A DNA stretch of 64,000 nt, from the NCBI GenBank assembly GCA_003008705.1, contig PDUO01000024.1, forward strand, positions 871,120-935,119, given 5' to 3'. Positions 11,862 through 23,646 of this stretch are shown here, one piece after another. How positions within the stretch are numbered: the first letter of the stretch is position 1; each line of letters starts with the position of its first letter. Made by a program: the position numbers and the translations under genes. The notes below the pieces were generated by a model that did not search any database, was not told the origin of the DNA, and saw only the letters and a list, made by a program, of their open reading frames with translations. Source of the DNA: Pezicula radicicola (Eukaryota; Ascomycota; Leotiomycetes; Helotiales; Dermateaceae).

Positions 11862-13607
11862 ATGAAATGGTTTACTTTCACCCTACTACTTGTTATCAGC
11901 CTAGTCAGTATTAGCCAAGCTCAGTTAACCAAGTACATCGATGAGATTCCGAGCTGCGGAGTGAGTAGACGATCTAGTGCAGAAAGCCCCAAAGAAGCAA
12001 CAAGAAGTTGCTAATACACTACTACAGTTGCAATGCATCGAAACTGCTCTTCAGGGCTCGATATGCTCTCTAACGAACACTACCTGTATCTGCTCAGACC
12101 CTGATTTTAATGCCGCTTCGGGTACCTGTATACTCTCCTCTTGCGCAGTTATCGATCAATTGAGTACTATTTCCCCCAGTCATTCTTTTGTTACCGGCGC
12201 TGGAACTCTAACGGTACTCTCTAGCTATGAAGAGAATTAGCGAGTTGGGGTGCGGTGTACCAATCAAGACCTATCAACCGCTCCTAAAGAGGATTACACA
12301 CTCATTTTCGGCCATTGCTACAATCTTTCTTCTTCTGCGTATATACACGAAGATGTTTATCGTAAGGAGCTTCGCGATAGACGATTGGATCATGATAGTA
12401 ACAGGTGTAAGTTTCTTGTAACTGGAAAGCACAAAGTACGTATGGGATGAACTAACTAATATAGCTCATCAACATTGCATATTGGGCAGTTGCAATTCGC
12501 AGTACGTTCCGTTTCTTACGCCAACTCAACCTGTCAACTAACGCTAACATTACTTGATAGTATTCGACATGGGGTTTGGCGCAAACATTTGGGACATACC
12601 CACTGACAGGCTTTCGAACATATTCAAGGTAAGTTCGAGTCTATGTCTCTAACATTTGGATTTTAGACTAACGCACCATGTTATTATAGCTTTTTGTCGT
12701 AGGCGAGACTTGTTACATCGTAATATTAACCCTTACGAAAATTTCGATCCTGATATTCCTCCTGAGTATATTTCCAAGCCGCCGGTTTAGAATTGTTACC
12801 TGGACTTTAATGGTGGTTTCCGGTATATTTGGAACTCTAATAGCTTTCCTTACTGTTTTCGGTTGCACACCCGTCTCCTATTCCTGGACGAAATGGAGTG
12901 GCACAACGACTGGGACATGCCGTAATAGCAATGCGCAAACCTTCGCTGCGGGAATAATTAATATTATTCAAGACGCCATCATCTTGGTACTGCCGCTTCC
13001 GGAGCTGTACAAGTTGAATATTTCGCTGAAGAAGAAGATTCAACTATTTGCTATGTTTGGTGTTGGAATATTGTAGGTAATAAACCTCTCACGTATTACT
13101 TAAACGCTAATCATAGGGATCATAGCGTTTCTTTTGTTAGTATCATCAGACTAAAATCACTCATATCCTTTGCCAACTCTACGAATCCTACTTGTAAGTT
13201 CGTTCGTCCTGCTTTAGGGTACACGTCAGTTAATCGAATTAGATGATAACGCACCTGCGACTTACTGGTCATCACTCGAGCCAAACGTATCCATGATTTG
13301 CGCGTGCATGCCAGCACTCCGCCACTTACTCAGCCAGCTATTCCCAAGCGTCTTTAAAACAACCGTCAAAGACAGTACTCCAGCTAACCCAAACTCCTGG
13401 CAAAGTCGTTCCAGAACAGACAAGCGAAAAGACCCTAACAACGTTCACCACGACTTCTATGAATTGACCAATAGGACCGAAGTCGCTAAAAGCGATTCCT
13501 CTCTCTCTGACCATGGGGACCAAACTGGTCGAGCCAACATCTGTACCCCTGATAGCCAGCAGAAGATCATCGGTATTGACAGGATCAGATCTGTCGACGA
13601 TGTATAA
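11862..13607 (+). CDS. CFEM-domain PTH11-like seven-TM receptor
   Basis: Putative cell-surface receptor of the fungal Pth11 GPCR-like class, with an extracellular CFEM module. Exons 11862-11960, 12028-12163, 12225-12406, 12465-12501, 12561-12628, 12690-13072, 13117-13193 and 13243-13607 give 448 aa, all phases exact. A signal peptide (MKWFTFTLLLVISLVSISQA) precedes a CFEM domain with eight cysteines (PSC, LQC, SIC, TTC, CIC, GTC, SSC, LGC). Seven hydrophobic segments follow, with family motifs: IDDWIM after TM1, GFGANIWDIP, the TM3 region GETCYIVILTLTKISIL, FGCTPVSYSW, and CACMPALR ending TM7. The last 110 residues form a polar cytoplasmic tail. In Magnaporthe PTH11 takes part in surface sensing; the ligand here is unknown. 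Confidence 0.9.
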
Positions 13608-15049
13608 ATAGCAAATGGCTTGTGTACCCAAATAATATATTCGCGGCCCTTTTCACATCCACTTGAGGTATGGAGCTCGAAATCTTCTTATGCACGGGCA
13701 AAGTTACTCTCGGCTTAGTACATTGCATTACCGTGCCCAGGAACGGGTGGTACAGACTAGATGATACTGGCTAGTAATGATTGGATAAACTCAGATCACT
13801 TTGACCTAGCATGGCCCTGCAAAAGAAAGGGGCTTGGATATAGTGGGATGTTTGGAAAATTTTATTAATGTAATGTTTAATAATGCTACGTCTCAGCCCC
13901 AATGTGTATGAAGACTGGATATGCATACGATGACAGCTCCTAAGTTTCTTCTGGCTTCTTTAATGGCAAGCAAATACTTCCTCGGATCCTTGGGAACAAA
14001 AGCGAGGCTAAAGTTTTTAAGTCCACGATAACCAATAATTATTTGCTTTGAGAGGAGAGCAAAAGGAGAAGGAATCAAAGATATGTCCCCTTCTCGATAG
14101 CCGCATTGTAGAGTGGTTTTTGAGTGAGTCAGTAAGCTGACGAAGTGGTAACTGGAGAATTGAGTAGATATATCTAACGGGAAATTAGGATTTTAGGAGT
14201 CAGATCCGTAGGTTGAATCTAGTATTTTTATTCCTTCAAAATTTTTTTTTTTTTTAAAAAAAAGTCTCTATCCTCTAAGGTTGAGAAGTTGGGATCCTTT
14301 TAACTTCATTAGTGCTAGCAATGACGTGAATTGTAATTTCAGACAAGATCCCTCATGCGAGAGAAAGAAGACAAAATATTCTTCTAGAGACATAGATATA
14401 AACTTATATAGCACCAAAAAGATAAAGTACATGAAGATGCTTGAAGACTTAAAAAGGCTTGATACGTTTCAACTAAACTTCAAGGTGCTGACTCGGCATG
14501 ATCTAACGATTCCAGATGGTTTGAGGAGGTTTGGGCGGAAGTCTGTAAGTTGAGTATCAGGGATATGACACCAAGAGCGGGCGGAGTAGTGCTCTTATAG
14601 TATTAGCAAAATGGTTGTCGTCGATAAAAGGTTTGTCGTGAAGGAGCTTCGATATACTCTAGATAGGTCCGATTGACGAAGTAGCGCAGAACTTTTGTTC
14701 CACAGGAATTGAAAATCCTCCAATGAATAGACGAAAAGCATACCCTTTTCTGTATACGGAGTACGTACCCTGTCTTTCTATGCACGTCGGATTCTCGTTA
14801 TCGTATTTGTCGCATTGCTCGTACTCGCTGCGACGTCTCATCAACGCCAGCCATATATTCCACAAGATGCCACTTCTCATCGGATTCTCTTATAGTATTC
14901 TCTTATTCTACACCATTGCTGAGTAATCGCGATCGTATTTGTTTTTCAGTAGTTGTCGTTGGATTAGGGTTGCGAGCTTCAGTTGTGTTTGTTGAACCTT
15001 ACGTCCTCTGAACCTTCACCACTTCTCTCGCTTAGGATTTGTCAACATC
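13608..15049. other. Intergenic region
   Basis: No gene recognised. It holds a T/A homopolymer run near 14240-14265 and a 90-codon open frame (14281-14553) without family features or convincing context. The last 150 bases are the presumed promoter and leader of the regulator at 15050. Confidence 0.45.
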
Positions 15050-16406
15050 ATGGCTGGGCCCGGCATGCCTGTAGTCAGAAGACCACATCGAAAATCGAGA
15101 AATGGATGTGCCTCTTGCAAGAGGAGGAAGGTGAAGGTAAGTGGCGTTATTTCCAAAGAAATTGAACCTTTTGATTTGCTACCGCTACCACTGTATACAC
15201 TGTGGTGGCAAACTTATGAGTTTTAGCTAACAACCTACATAGTGCGATGAGACCAAGCCAATATGTCTTAACTGCACTCGACATGAACTGCACTGCGAAT
15301 TTAAAACCATACCAAAGCCAGCGTTTCCAAGCCCTGGAACACCACACGAAATCAATCCTGGAACATTCTCACCAGTAATTAGTGTAACTGAATCATCATA
15401 CGGCAGTCCACAAGGGCTCAGTCCACCAATCCAACTCCCAACACCAAACGATTTCCATTCCCAATCACTGAACATAGCGCATCTGGAGCTACTTTACCAC
15501 TACTGCACCGCAACCTGTCATACCCTATCATGGAACCCAGTCCTCAAAACCCTCTACCAAACCAACGTTCTAAAATTAGGGTTCACATGCGATTATGTGA
15601 TGCGTAGTATCCTCGCAATATCAGCCATCCATCTAGCACGTCTCAAACCAGAACAAAAAGATTATTATCTCTCTCAAGCAATGGATCTCCATCATCTGGC
15701 ACTCTCAGACGGATCCTCAGCACTCTCGAACATCACAGCAGAAAATTGTACACACCTCTACCTCTTCTCCACCTTAACCTTTATATTCGAACTAGCACGG
15801 CCACGACAAACTAACTCTTTTTGTCTTGGAGGGGATAACGGGGTGGGAGAATGGCTTCTCATGTTTAGAGGAACAAGAATTGTCATTGAGAGTTCGAATC
15901 AGCCGTTATTGCGTAGTGGACCTCTCGGGCCGATGTTTGAACATGGGAAGAGGCGTGCTGATATGCAGGCTAAGAGTATGACTTCGGATGGTGTTGATCA
16001 TCTCTGGGTGTTACAACGAATTGTTAACGACGCACTCAATCATCATATCTCCGATCCCGACTCCGATGCGTCAGTAGAACATCTGAAGATTTATAATGAT
16101 GCGATCGATGATTTACGGCGGAGTTATAACGTCGTTTATAATCAAGATCAAAATACTTACGAGTCTACGGACGTTTTTATATGGTTATATCGAAGTAGTG
16201 AAGAGTATTTAAGGTTGTTAGGGGAGAGAAAGAGTGAGGCGTTGGCCATCTTTGCTTATTATTGTGTGCTACTTAAACAGCTTGATACGAGGTGGTGGGT
16301 TCAAGGTTGGAGTACTCATCTCATTAGTCAGATTCATGGCGCATTAGGGGAGGAGCATCGACTTTGGATTACCTGGCCTATTAGGGAGATCGGGTGGATT
16401 CCTTGA
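15050..16406 (+). CDS. Zn(II)2Cys6 transcription factor (C6, sterol-regulator/UPC2-like architecture)
   Basis: Nuclear DNA-binding regulator. Exons 15050-15136 and 15243-16406 give 416 aa. The N-terminal binuclear zinc cluster is C20-x2-C23-x6-C30-x6-C37-x2-C40-x6-C47; the intron falls just before Cys30, a common position in the family. A Pro/Ser-rich linker (about 50-95) follows. From about 100 on lies an alpha-helical domain beginning LELLYHYCTATCHTLSW and containing VMRSILAISAIHLARL, typical of short C6 proteins of the DUF3468/UPC2-like group. No partner gene identifies its target. The nearest downstream gene is a transposon-flanked PTH11-like gene on the other strand. Confidence 0.85.
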
Positions 16407-16463
16407 TATTGTATTATATTGTGCTTGAGGTCTTGGACTGGAAAATAGAGTTTGTGCATCTTA

Positions 16464-16914
16464 GAAGGAGGTACGCCTAAAAGAAGTCTTACCCCGTGAC
16501 GGTGTGTAGGGCTAGAAATTAGAGTTCCTTGGCAATTTCTTAGATAAATCTTGGCCAAATCTTAGCACAAAAGGTTTCCTATTTAGGTAAGCGTGGCATT
16601 TTTTATAGGCATTTTTGTAAGGCAATTACAAGTGCTTATATATTCGATTTTTAGAGCCTATATTAGTCCCTATTGCAACGCCCATATAATTCGATTTTGG
16701 AGCCCAAGGTAGTATTGCCTTAGGCAAGATTGCTTCTATTTCTGCATGAAATAGCCTCATCTATAGCTCTAAAATAGGGAAATGGCCTCGTTTATAGACA
16801 TAAAATAAGAAAAAAACGGCAACCAAGATTTTACTAAGTTTTACTCTAAGAAAGTTTATTTGCTAGCAGCAATACCCTATAGGAAATAATCTTCTTTTTA
16901 GTCGTACCTCCTTC
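16464..16914. mobile_element. Non-autonomous TIR element, family 2, copy A (TA-flanked)
   Basis: A 451-bp element bounded by TA dinucleotides (16462-16463 and 16915-16916). The termini GAAGGAGGTACGCCTAAAAG and the reverse complement of TTTTTAGTCGTACCTCCTTC match over about 23 bp with few differences. TA target duplication plus short TIRs fits a Tc1/mariner-type miniature element. No open frame of note. A second, truncated copy in opposite orientation lies at 19327-19574. Confidence 0.8.
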
Positions 16915-17458
16915 TAAAAAGCAAATGGCCGTGGGTACGAATTTCAAATATTTGGTAATACTACGTCGGCGGTAGCAAATTCCCAAATACTAACTACATC
17001 AGCTGTTGGGAAATGCTGAGTCAGTGGAAGTGACGAATTCCTAAACACTGTTTAGGAATTCATGATTTAGTCATTTATATTCGTCCTAGCAATACAGCAT
17101 TGCACGCCGGAGTGTTCGCGGCTGTTGTCCTACAAATCGTGTTATTTCGAGAAACAAATAGCAAATACTTACTATTCGTTATAGTTTGTAAAAGACGAGG
17201 TGAGAATAAAGGGACAAGTTTATTGCAAAGGAGGCAACATCACAACAGATTGTCTTTGTGACTTCATCGTCTCTCGCCGATGTAACCTTCTTGATAGTGT
17301 TACAAAAATGTGGATGTAATATTCAACCCCCCCTTCGTAGAGTTCTCTTTTTTTCTACGTACAGCCTCGCGTCGGCCCCAAGACATCACCTGCCCCTACT
17401 AGTCACCTAACCTCTACATCTATCCCTACCATACTATAGCTTCTAAATTTAAAGCAAA
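16915..17458. other. Intergenic region downstream of the PTH11-like gene
   Basis: AT-rich. Contains a small inverted repeat around TTCCTAAACA/TGTTTAGGAA at 17038-17060. No gene seen. Confidence 0.4.
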
Positions 17459-18795
17459 TTAACCTTTCGTCAAAATAGTTAGATTGGACATATCAGTAGA
17501 GGCTCCAGTTATGTTTGATGTTGTAGGTAAGCTGTTGGTTTTGTCTTTTAACCCTTTATTCCAATACCTTCTAAGTAGGATACCTAGTTTTGGGAGGGAG
17601 ACGACAATTAAGGCGCTATTAATCTCAGCCCCGCTCCAAATATCTGCAGGAATTATTAGCCCCTGTTTACAATTTAGGTAGCAAAACCTACAAGTCGTAG
17701 TAAGTGTATTTGGAAGGCTTAGAGAGACAAAACGGGCCGTGCTTATAGATATTGTAAGGAGGCCAATACAAAATGTTAAGATAACGCCAATCTTCTGTAG
17801 TCCTTGTAAATGTAGGTCTCGTATCATCGGAAGTGGTAGGAATAAGACTATTATGTTTGTTAGCAATTTAATTCCAGTAGCAAAAGGGATACTAAATAGA
17901 TAAGAATATACTTACTAGCAAGATCTGTGGTTACGTCGAGCCCCCAATTCACCTGGAGTACTACTATTGAAGTAAAGGCAGAACATGTGCCCGGAACTAT
18001 GCTCCTAAGGATTTGCTTAGTAAATATTAATATATATATATTATAGAATAGAAAGCATACCAATTATCTGACATATGCGGACACCAAAATGTATCAATAC
18101 AGAATGAAACGATAGCGGCAATAAATATATAGACTGCTGTAATAATAACTCCCTTCCTAAGCCATGGATACGTAATAGGGATAAGTTCGAAATAAAAGGC
18201 TATTAAGCTTGCTTTTGGAAAGTAAAGCCCGACATCGAAGAAATGGATTCCAGCAAAAGTCACCTAAATAAATTTGACAGTTAGCAATCTTATATAATCT
18301 AGCTTATTAAAGAAATGTTCTTATTTCTTAGTAGAATCCCATTTACTTACTTTCTGAGATTCGTAGGTAGGCACCAAATCCCAAAAAGGGATGGGCTTAA
18401 ACCCTCCATGCTGCCATGCTATTGTATCGCATACAGTTAAGCCTAGCGCAGAAAACCAGCCGATATACCAAAAGATATCAGACAATATATAGTGTTTAGA
18501 TATTTTAAAAGCTGCCATAGCAGCTCTCATTAGGAGGAAACAGAAAGATATTCCCAAAAATATCCACTCAAGTGTCTGGTTACTATAATTAGACGGACGT
18601 AAAGTATGAAGGTGCCAGGACTAAGTTATTGCACACCGCTTTGGCAGGGGTTAGCTAACATGCACTGGACAATTGCCTGTAGCATAATTTTGCGGGGCCG
18701 AAAAGAAGGCGGTGTACAATAACTTAGCCCTGGCACCTTCGTAGATGGGTAGAATAGGTGAGACTTACAATAGCAGTATTTGCAGATGCCACCAT
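17459..18795 (-). CDS. PTH11-like integral membrane protein (rhodopsin-type fungal 7TM, no CFEM)
   Basis: Predicted seven-TM receptor-like membrane protein of the fungal 'integral membrane protein' (Pth11-related) family. Exons (minus strand) 18795-18769, 18575-18351, 18263-18061, 18004-17916, 17847-17692 and 17643-17459 give 294 aa with exact phases; intron 4 has a perfect GCTAAC branch site. Recognisable features are LEWIFLG (TM1), DIFWYIGWFSALGL (TM2), GLYFPKASLIAFY (TM3), FCIDTFWCP (loop with Cys), DLAILFLPLPMIRDL (TM5) and IWSGAEINSALIVVSLP (TM7). The N-terminus is short, only 9 codons in exon 1, and lacks a CFEM module. The cytoplasmic tail is about 40 residues. Codon use is AT-richer than in other genes here. 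Intron 1 contains a family-1 miniature element. Intact despite transposon surroundings. Confidence 0.75.
18608..18740. mobile_element. Miniature inverted-repeat element, family 1, copy C (inside an intron)
   Basis: A 133-bp element with long TIRs: GAAGGTGCCAGGACTAAG then TTATTGCACACCGC at the left, mirrored at the right by GGCGGTGTACAATAACTTAG then CCCTGGCACCTTC. It lies inside intron 1 (18576-18768) of the PTH11-like gene. The internal sequence after the TIR (GGCAGGGGT) also matches copy B (TGCAGGGGT). Confidence 0.85.
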
Positions 18796-19326
18796 GATGT
18801 AAGTTGTTGAGGTAGAATAATAGGGCACAGAGAACTGGTGTTTTTCAGATGAGTTTACTTTATAAGGATTGGCAACAGGCTACTCTTAACTTCATTTTGC
18901 GAAGGAGGTATTCTCTCCAACAATCAAATTGTCGGCCTAGCCCATCTTCTACTTCAGCTGCGGAACAAGCCTTTCTGGTCGCGGAACAAGCTTTTCTGGT
19001 CACGGAACAAGAATATGCTGCATTCATTTGAAATAGCCGCTAAGTAATACTATTGAACTGAAATTTAAGCTTTGAATCGCTGCAAACGTGCAATATACAG
19101 AAACAGCTTTGCCCCATTCCAAAAAACGGCCTGCGTTATTTCCCAAGCTAGATGTCCTTGCTTATATGCATGTGGGTCAGGCTTCTATTTCATCGTCATC
19201 GTATCTTCGACTTCACCTAGCCATTCATGGTCCGGACGGACCTGCTGAAGAAAGGCCGCTTAAGCCATTTGTTATTTTTTATATTAGTTAAAGTGCTTTG
19301 CAATATCAGTGTCACTATTCTTCTTA
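18796..19326. other. Intergenic region upstream of the PTH11-like gene
   Basis: Presumed promoter of the minus-strand receptor-like gene. Includes a short tandem repeat (18960-19012) inside a 60-codon plus-strand frame that I do not regard as a gene. Confidence 0.4.
18960..19012 (+). repeat. 21-bp tandem repeat, about 2.5 copies
   Basis: Unit GCGGAACAAGCCTTTCTGGTC is repeated with few changes. In the plus-strand frame it reads AEQAFLV per unit. Too short to call more. Confidence 0.7.
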
Positions 19327-19574
19327 GAAGGAGGTACAACTGAAAGAAGATTGTTTCCTAGGAGGAATTGTTGCTAGGAAATAAACTTTCTTAGTGTAAA
19401 ACTTAGCAAAATCTTAGTAGCCGTTTTTCCCTATCTAGGAGAAAGACATAAGGCAATGTAACCCCTTCTAGAATAATATACAAGGCAATTTCATACAGAA
19501 ATCCAAGTAACTTGTGCCTAAGGCAATACTACCTTAGGCTCTGAAATGGAATAATATAGCCATTGCAATAGGAA
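19327..19574. mobile_element. Non-autonomous TIR element, family 2, copy B (truncated)
   Basis: Starts after TA with GAAGGAGGTACAACTGAAAG and follows the reverse complement of the 16464-16914 copy: AATAAACTTTCTTAG, then TAAAACTTAG and AAAATCTTAG, then GCCTAAGGCAATACTACCTT. Similarity fades after CATTGCAATAGGAAC, so the far end is missing. Internal deletions make it shorter than the corresponding part of copy A. Confidence 0.7.
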
Positions 19575-19921
19575 CAAAAGATACTAGTGACACTAGAGGT
19601 CCCCGCGCAACATCGGATAGGGAAAATCTCAGGAATTTACCAGCCCCTCGTGCTGCATATACAAGTCCACCAATTCAGACACAAAATCTTTGATATTCTC
19701 ATCATCCTCATACTTGTTTTTGGGACGTCTCAAGCTCAATCAGAGCATATCGAAGGGATGGCGGGCACATACTGAATTTTTACAGTACTGCCATACCTAG
19801 ATGCTCTAGCTACCTATATCATATCTGTTATTTTCTACTTTGCAGATAGAGTTTTCCCTCTCTCATTCCAGTCAATTTAGTATTACCGAACACCCGAGTT
19901 CGACTCAATAGTACTAGCAAG
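19575..19921. other. Short intergenic stretch
   Basis: Between the truncated TIR element and the monooxygenase remnant; no gene recognised. Confidence 0.4.
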
Positions 19922-20790
19922 TCAGTGCTCTGCTGCCAACACTTTCTCACATTCCGCAAACACATCGTAACTTTTACGCCACCTCTGGTTAGCTGTCTTG
20001 TCTGTGTAAGGTGTCTTCAGAACATACCTGTACTCGTGCATCGTCCGCTCCTGATGGGAGCTAGGTATAATTGTCAAGAATTCAGTTCATATTAGTACCT
20101 TCGCGCTGCGGGATTGTTGTGAAGGATGGGTTAGGATACACTTACGGATCGCCGGCGACTCAGCATATCGGCGAACTTCAACCTCAACGTTCTTCTCTTC
20201 ACTAACCCCCACCCTTGACAGAATCTGTATGCGCGAAGCTCTATTCTTCCGTACCTGCACAAACAGGACGAGGCGATCCTCGATCTGGCTGGGGGACTGG
20301 ATTTAAAGCTCGGGTCGCAGAAGGGAAAGACAAGGAAAAGCTTAGCTTACCGGGTGGGCAGCATCCCCAATGAGGACGACACGCCCGCGTACCCACGTTG
20401 GATACGGCTCAGGGATAAACAGTGACCAGTACCTGACGTGTTCAGCGAGTCTGGGGGTTTCCCAAATCTTGGTTAGCTCAGGTAACAACTCAGGTGAGAT
20501 ACTGTAGTAAGCCGCCTCATTGATCATTGCAAGGTTCAGCCGACATACCGTAGAATGCGGTCCACATTTTCGTGGTAGTCAGCATACTCTTTCCTCATTT
20601 CAGCCTTCGTAGCTAGCTAGGTGCAGAGACGCTTAGTCAATTGGTTAGACCCGACACTATGGTATCTACTTTCTCCTTCGATCACTTCCGTCCGTTTTGG
20701 GCTGGTGCCAACAAAGTTCTGTGTCTTGCCTCTGGGACGCATGGTTAGTACAATGACGCTCTCGTATCAAAAGTGGCCTACAGTATACTT
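19922..20790 (-). pseudogene. FAD-dependent monooxygenase remnant (salicylate-hydroxylase-like)
   Basis: Remains of a flavoprotein aromatic hydroxylase (PF01494-like). On the minus strand one can follow NFVGTSPKRTEV then EGES (about 20731-20665), EMRKEYADYHENVDRILR (about 20606-20553), LPELTKIWETPRLAEHVRYW, and RGRVVLIGDAAHP with the second FAD motif GD (about 20400-20350). A C-terminal piece with KNRASRIQ and KSYDVFAECEKVLAAEH ends at 19922. The N-terminal GxGxxG dinucleotide-binding half is absent. The frame is broken between NFVGT... and EMRKE.... The conserved stretch that normally follows GDAAHP (TP-x-x-GQG/AGANQAIED) is missing, implying an internal deletion. It lies 600 bp from the halogenase pseudogene. 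Best read as a decayed tailoring enzyme; a heavily misassembled but live gene is unlikely. Confidence 0.65.
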
Positions 20791-22704
<1,914 letters not shown>

Positions 22705-23646
22705 TTTCAAGCGCCTTGAAACAAATTAACGAGAAGGACGAGCAATTGTATAGTACAAGTCTGAAGTTTACAAGACGCGAAAAAAACCCCCCCAAAAAAA
22801 CCAGAAGTGCTGCTTTAAAACCAATCACTAAAAGGATTACTATTCATAACCTAGTCAAATGCTACCAAGAAACACAATCCATCACATCCAAATCCACCAA
22901 CTCAACCAAACTCAACACAAATCAACACAACAAAACACCATACACCCCTACCCAAAACCAAGAATTCCCCCTCCCCCCATTCCAAGTCCAAATCTTATCA
23001 ATCAAGAAAGACCCCTCATCCCTCATCCTCCTTCTCCCCCTCCCCATCTAAACTCTAACCCCTCTCCACCAACCAAATCACACACAGTAACAGAACTAAA
23101 TTACTTTTACAACTCCCCAATACAATACAATACACCACAAATAGTACCTAGATAAAGAGAAAACAACTAGATACCCCTACCCTAAGTAGAAAGAGAACTC
23201 AAAGCATTTAGTACTTACTCTTTGATCTAACACTATAACCAACAAATATTTTTAGTTTCATTTATTTCATTTTGCTTAGCAACCAGTGTATTTCCAAATA
23301 CATATTTCCAAATTGTAGAGTAGCCGTGCACTTAGTAGAAAAGTTGGTCAAATGTTTCGATCCTTGCAAGAAATCGACTCCTTGAAGTTAAGCGAAAATA
23401 AGGGGTGTCGTCGCTTAGGAGTGTATTATTTCATGAATGTAAAAGAGTCGCAAAGTAGGCATATTTGTAAATCGTTATGAACTATTTTAATTTCGTTCTG
23501 CTAAAATTAAGAGGTAGGTACCGTATATTAACTAGTACTAAATTATAGAATTGGGACACTTCAACCACTACCTTATTTTGTATGCCTTAAAGCGCTACAC
23601 TGTTACGTGGCCTGCGGCACATATAACTTACAGCACTGTGTACGTA
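22705..23646. other. Intergenic region with G-poor (C/A-rich) stretch
   Basis: From about 22850 to 23150 the plus strand is almost free of G and dominated by CA/CCA/CCCC runs. The open frames within it are low-complexity artefacts. The rest is AT-rich. No gene recognised. Confidence 0.5.

Noticed and set aside
14281..14553. A 90-codon open frame as a gene
   Set aside because: No family features, no intron or leader context, and low-complexity Lys/Asp composition.
17860..18063. Reading through at 17915 in the PTH11-like gene, suggesting a premature stop
   Set aside because: A canonical intron (GTAAGT...GCTAAC...ATAG, 68 nt) removes the stop and restores LFLPLPM in phase.
22716..23051. A 111-codon open frame with poly-Pro/Thr character
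   Set aside because: Arises from G-poor low-complexity DNA that cannot generate many stops in that frame.
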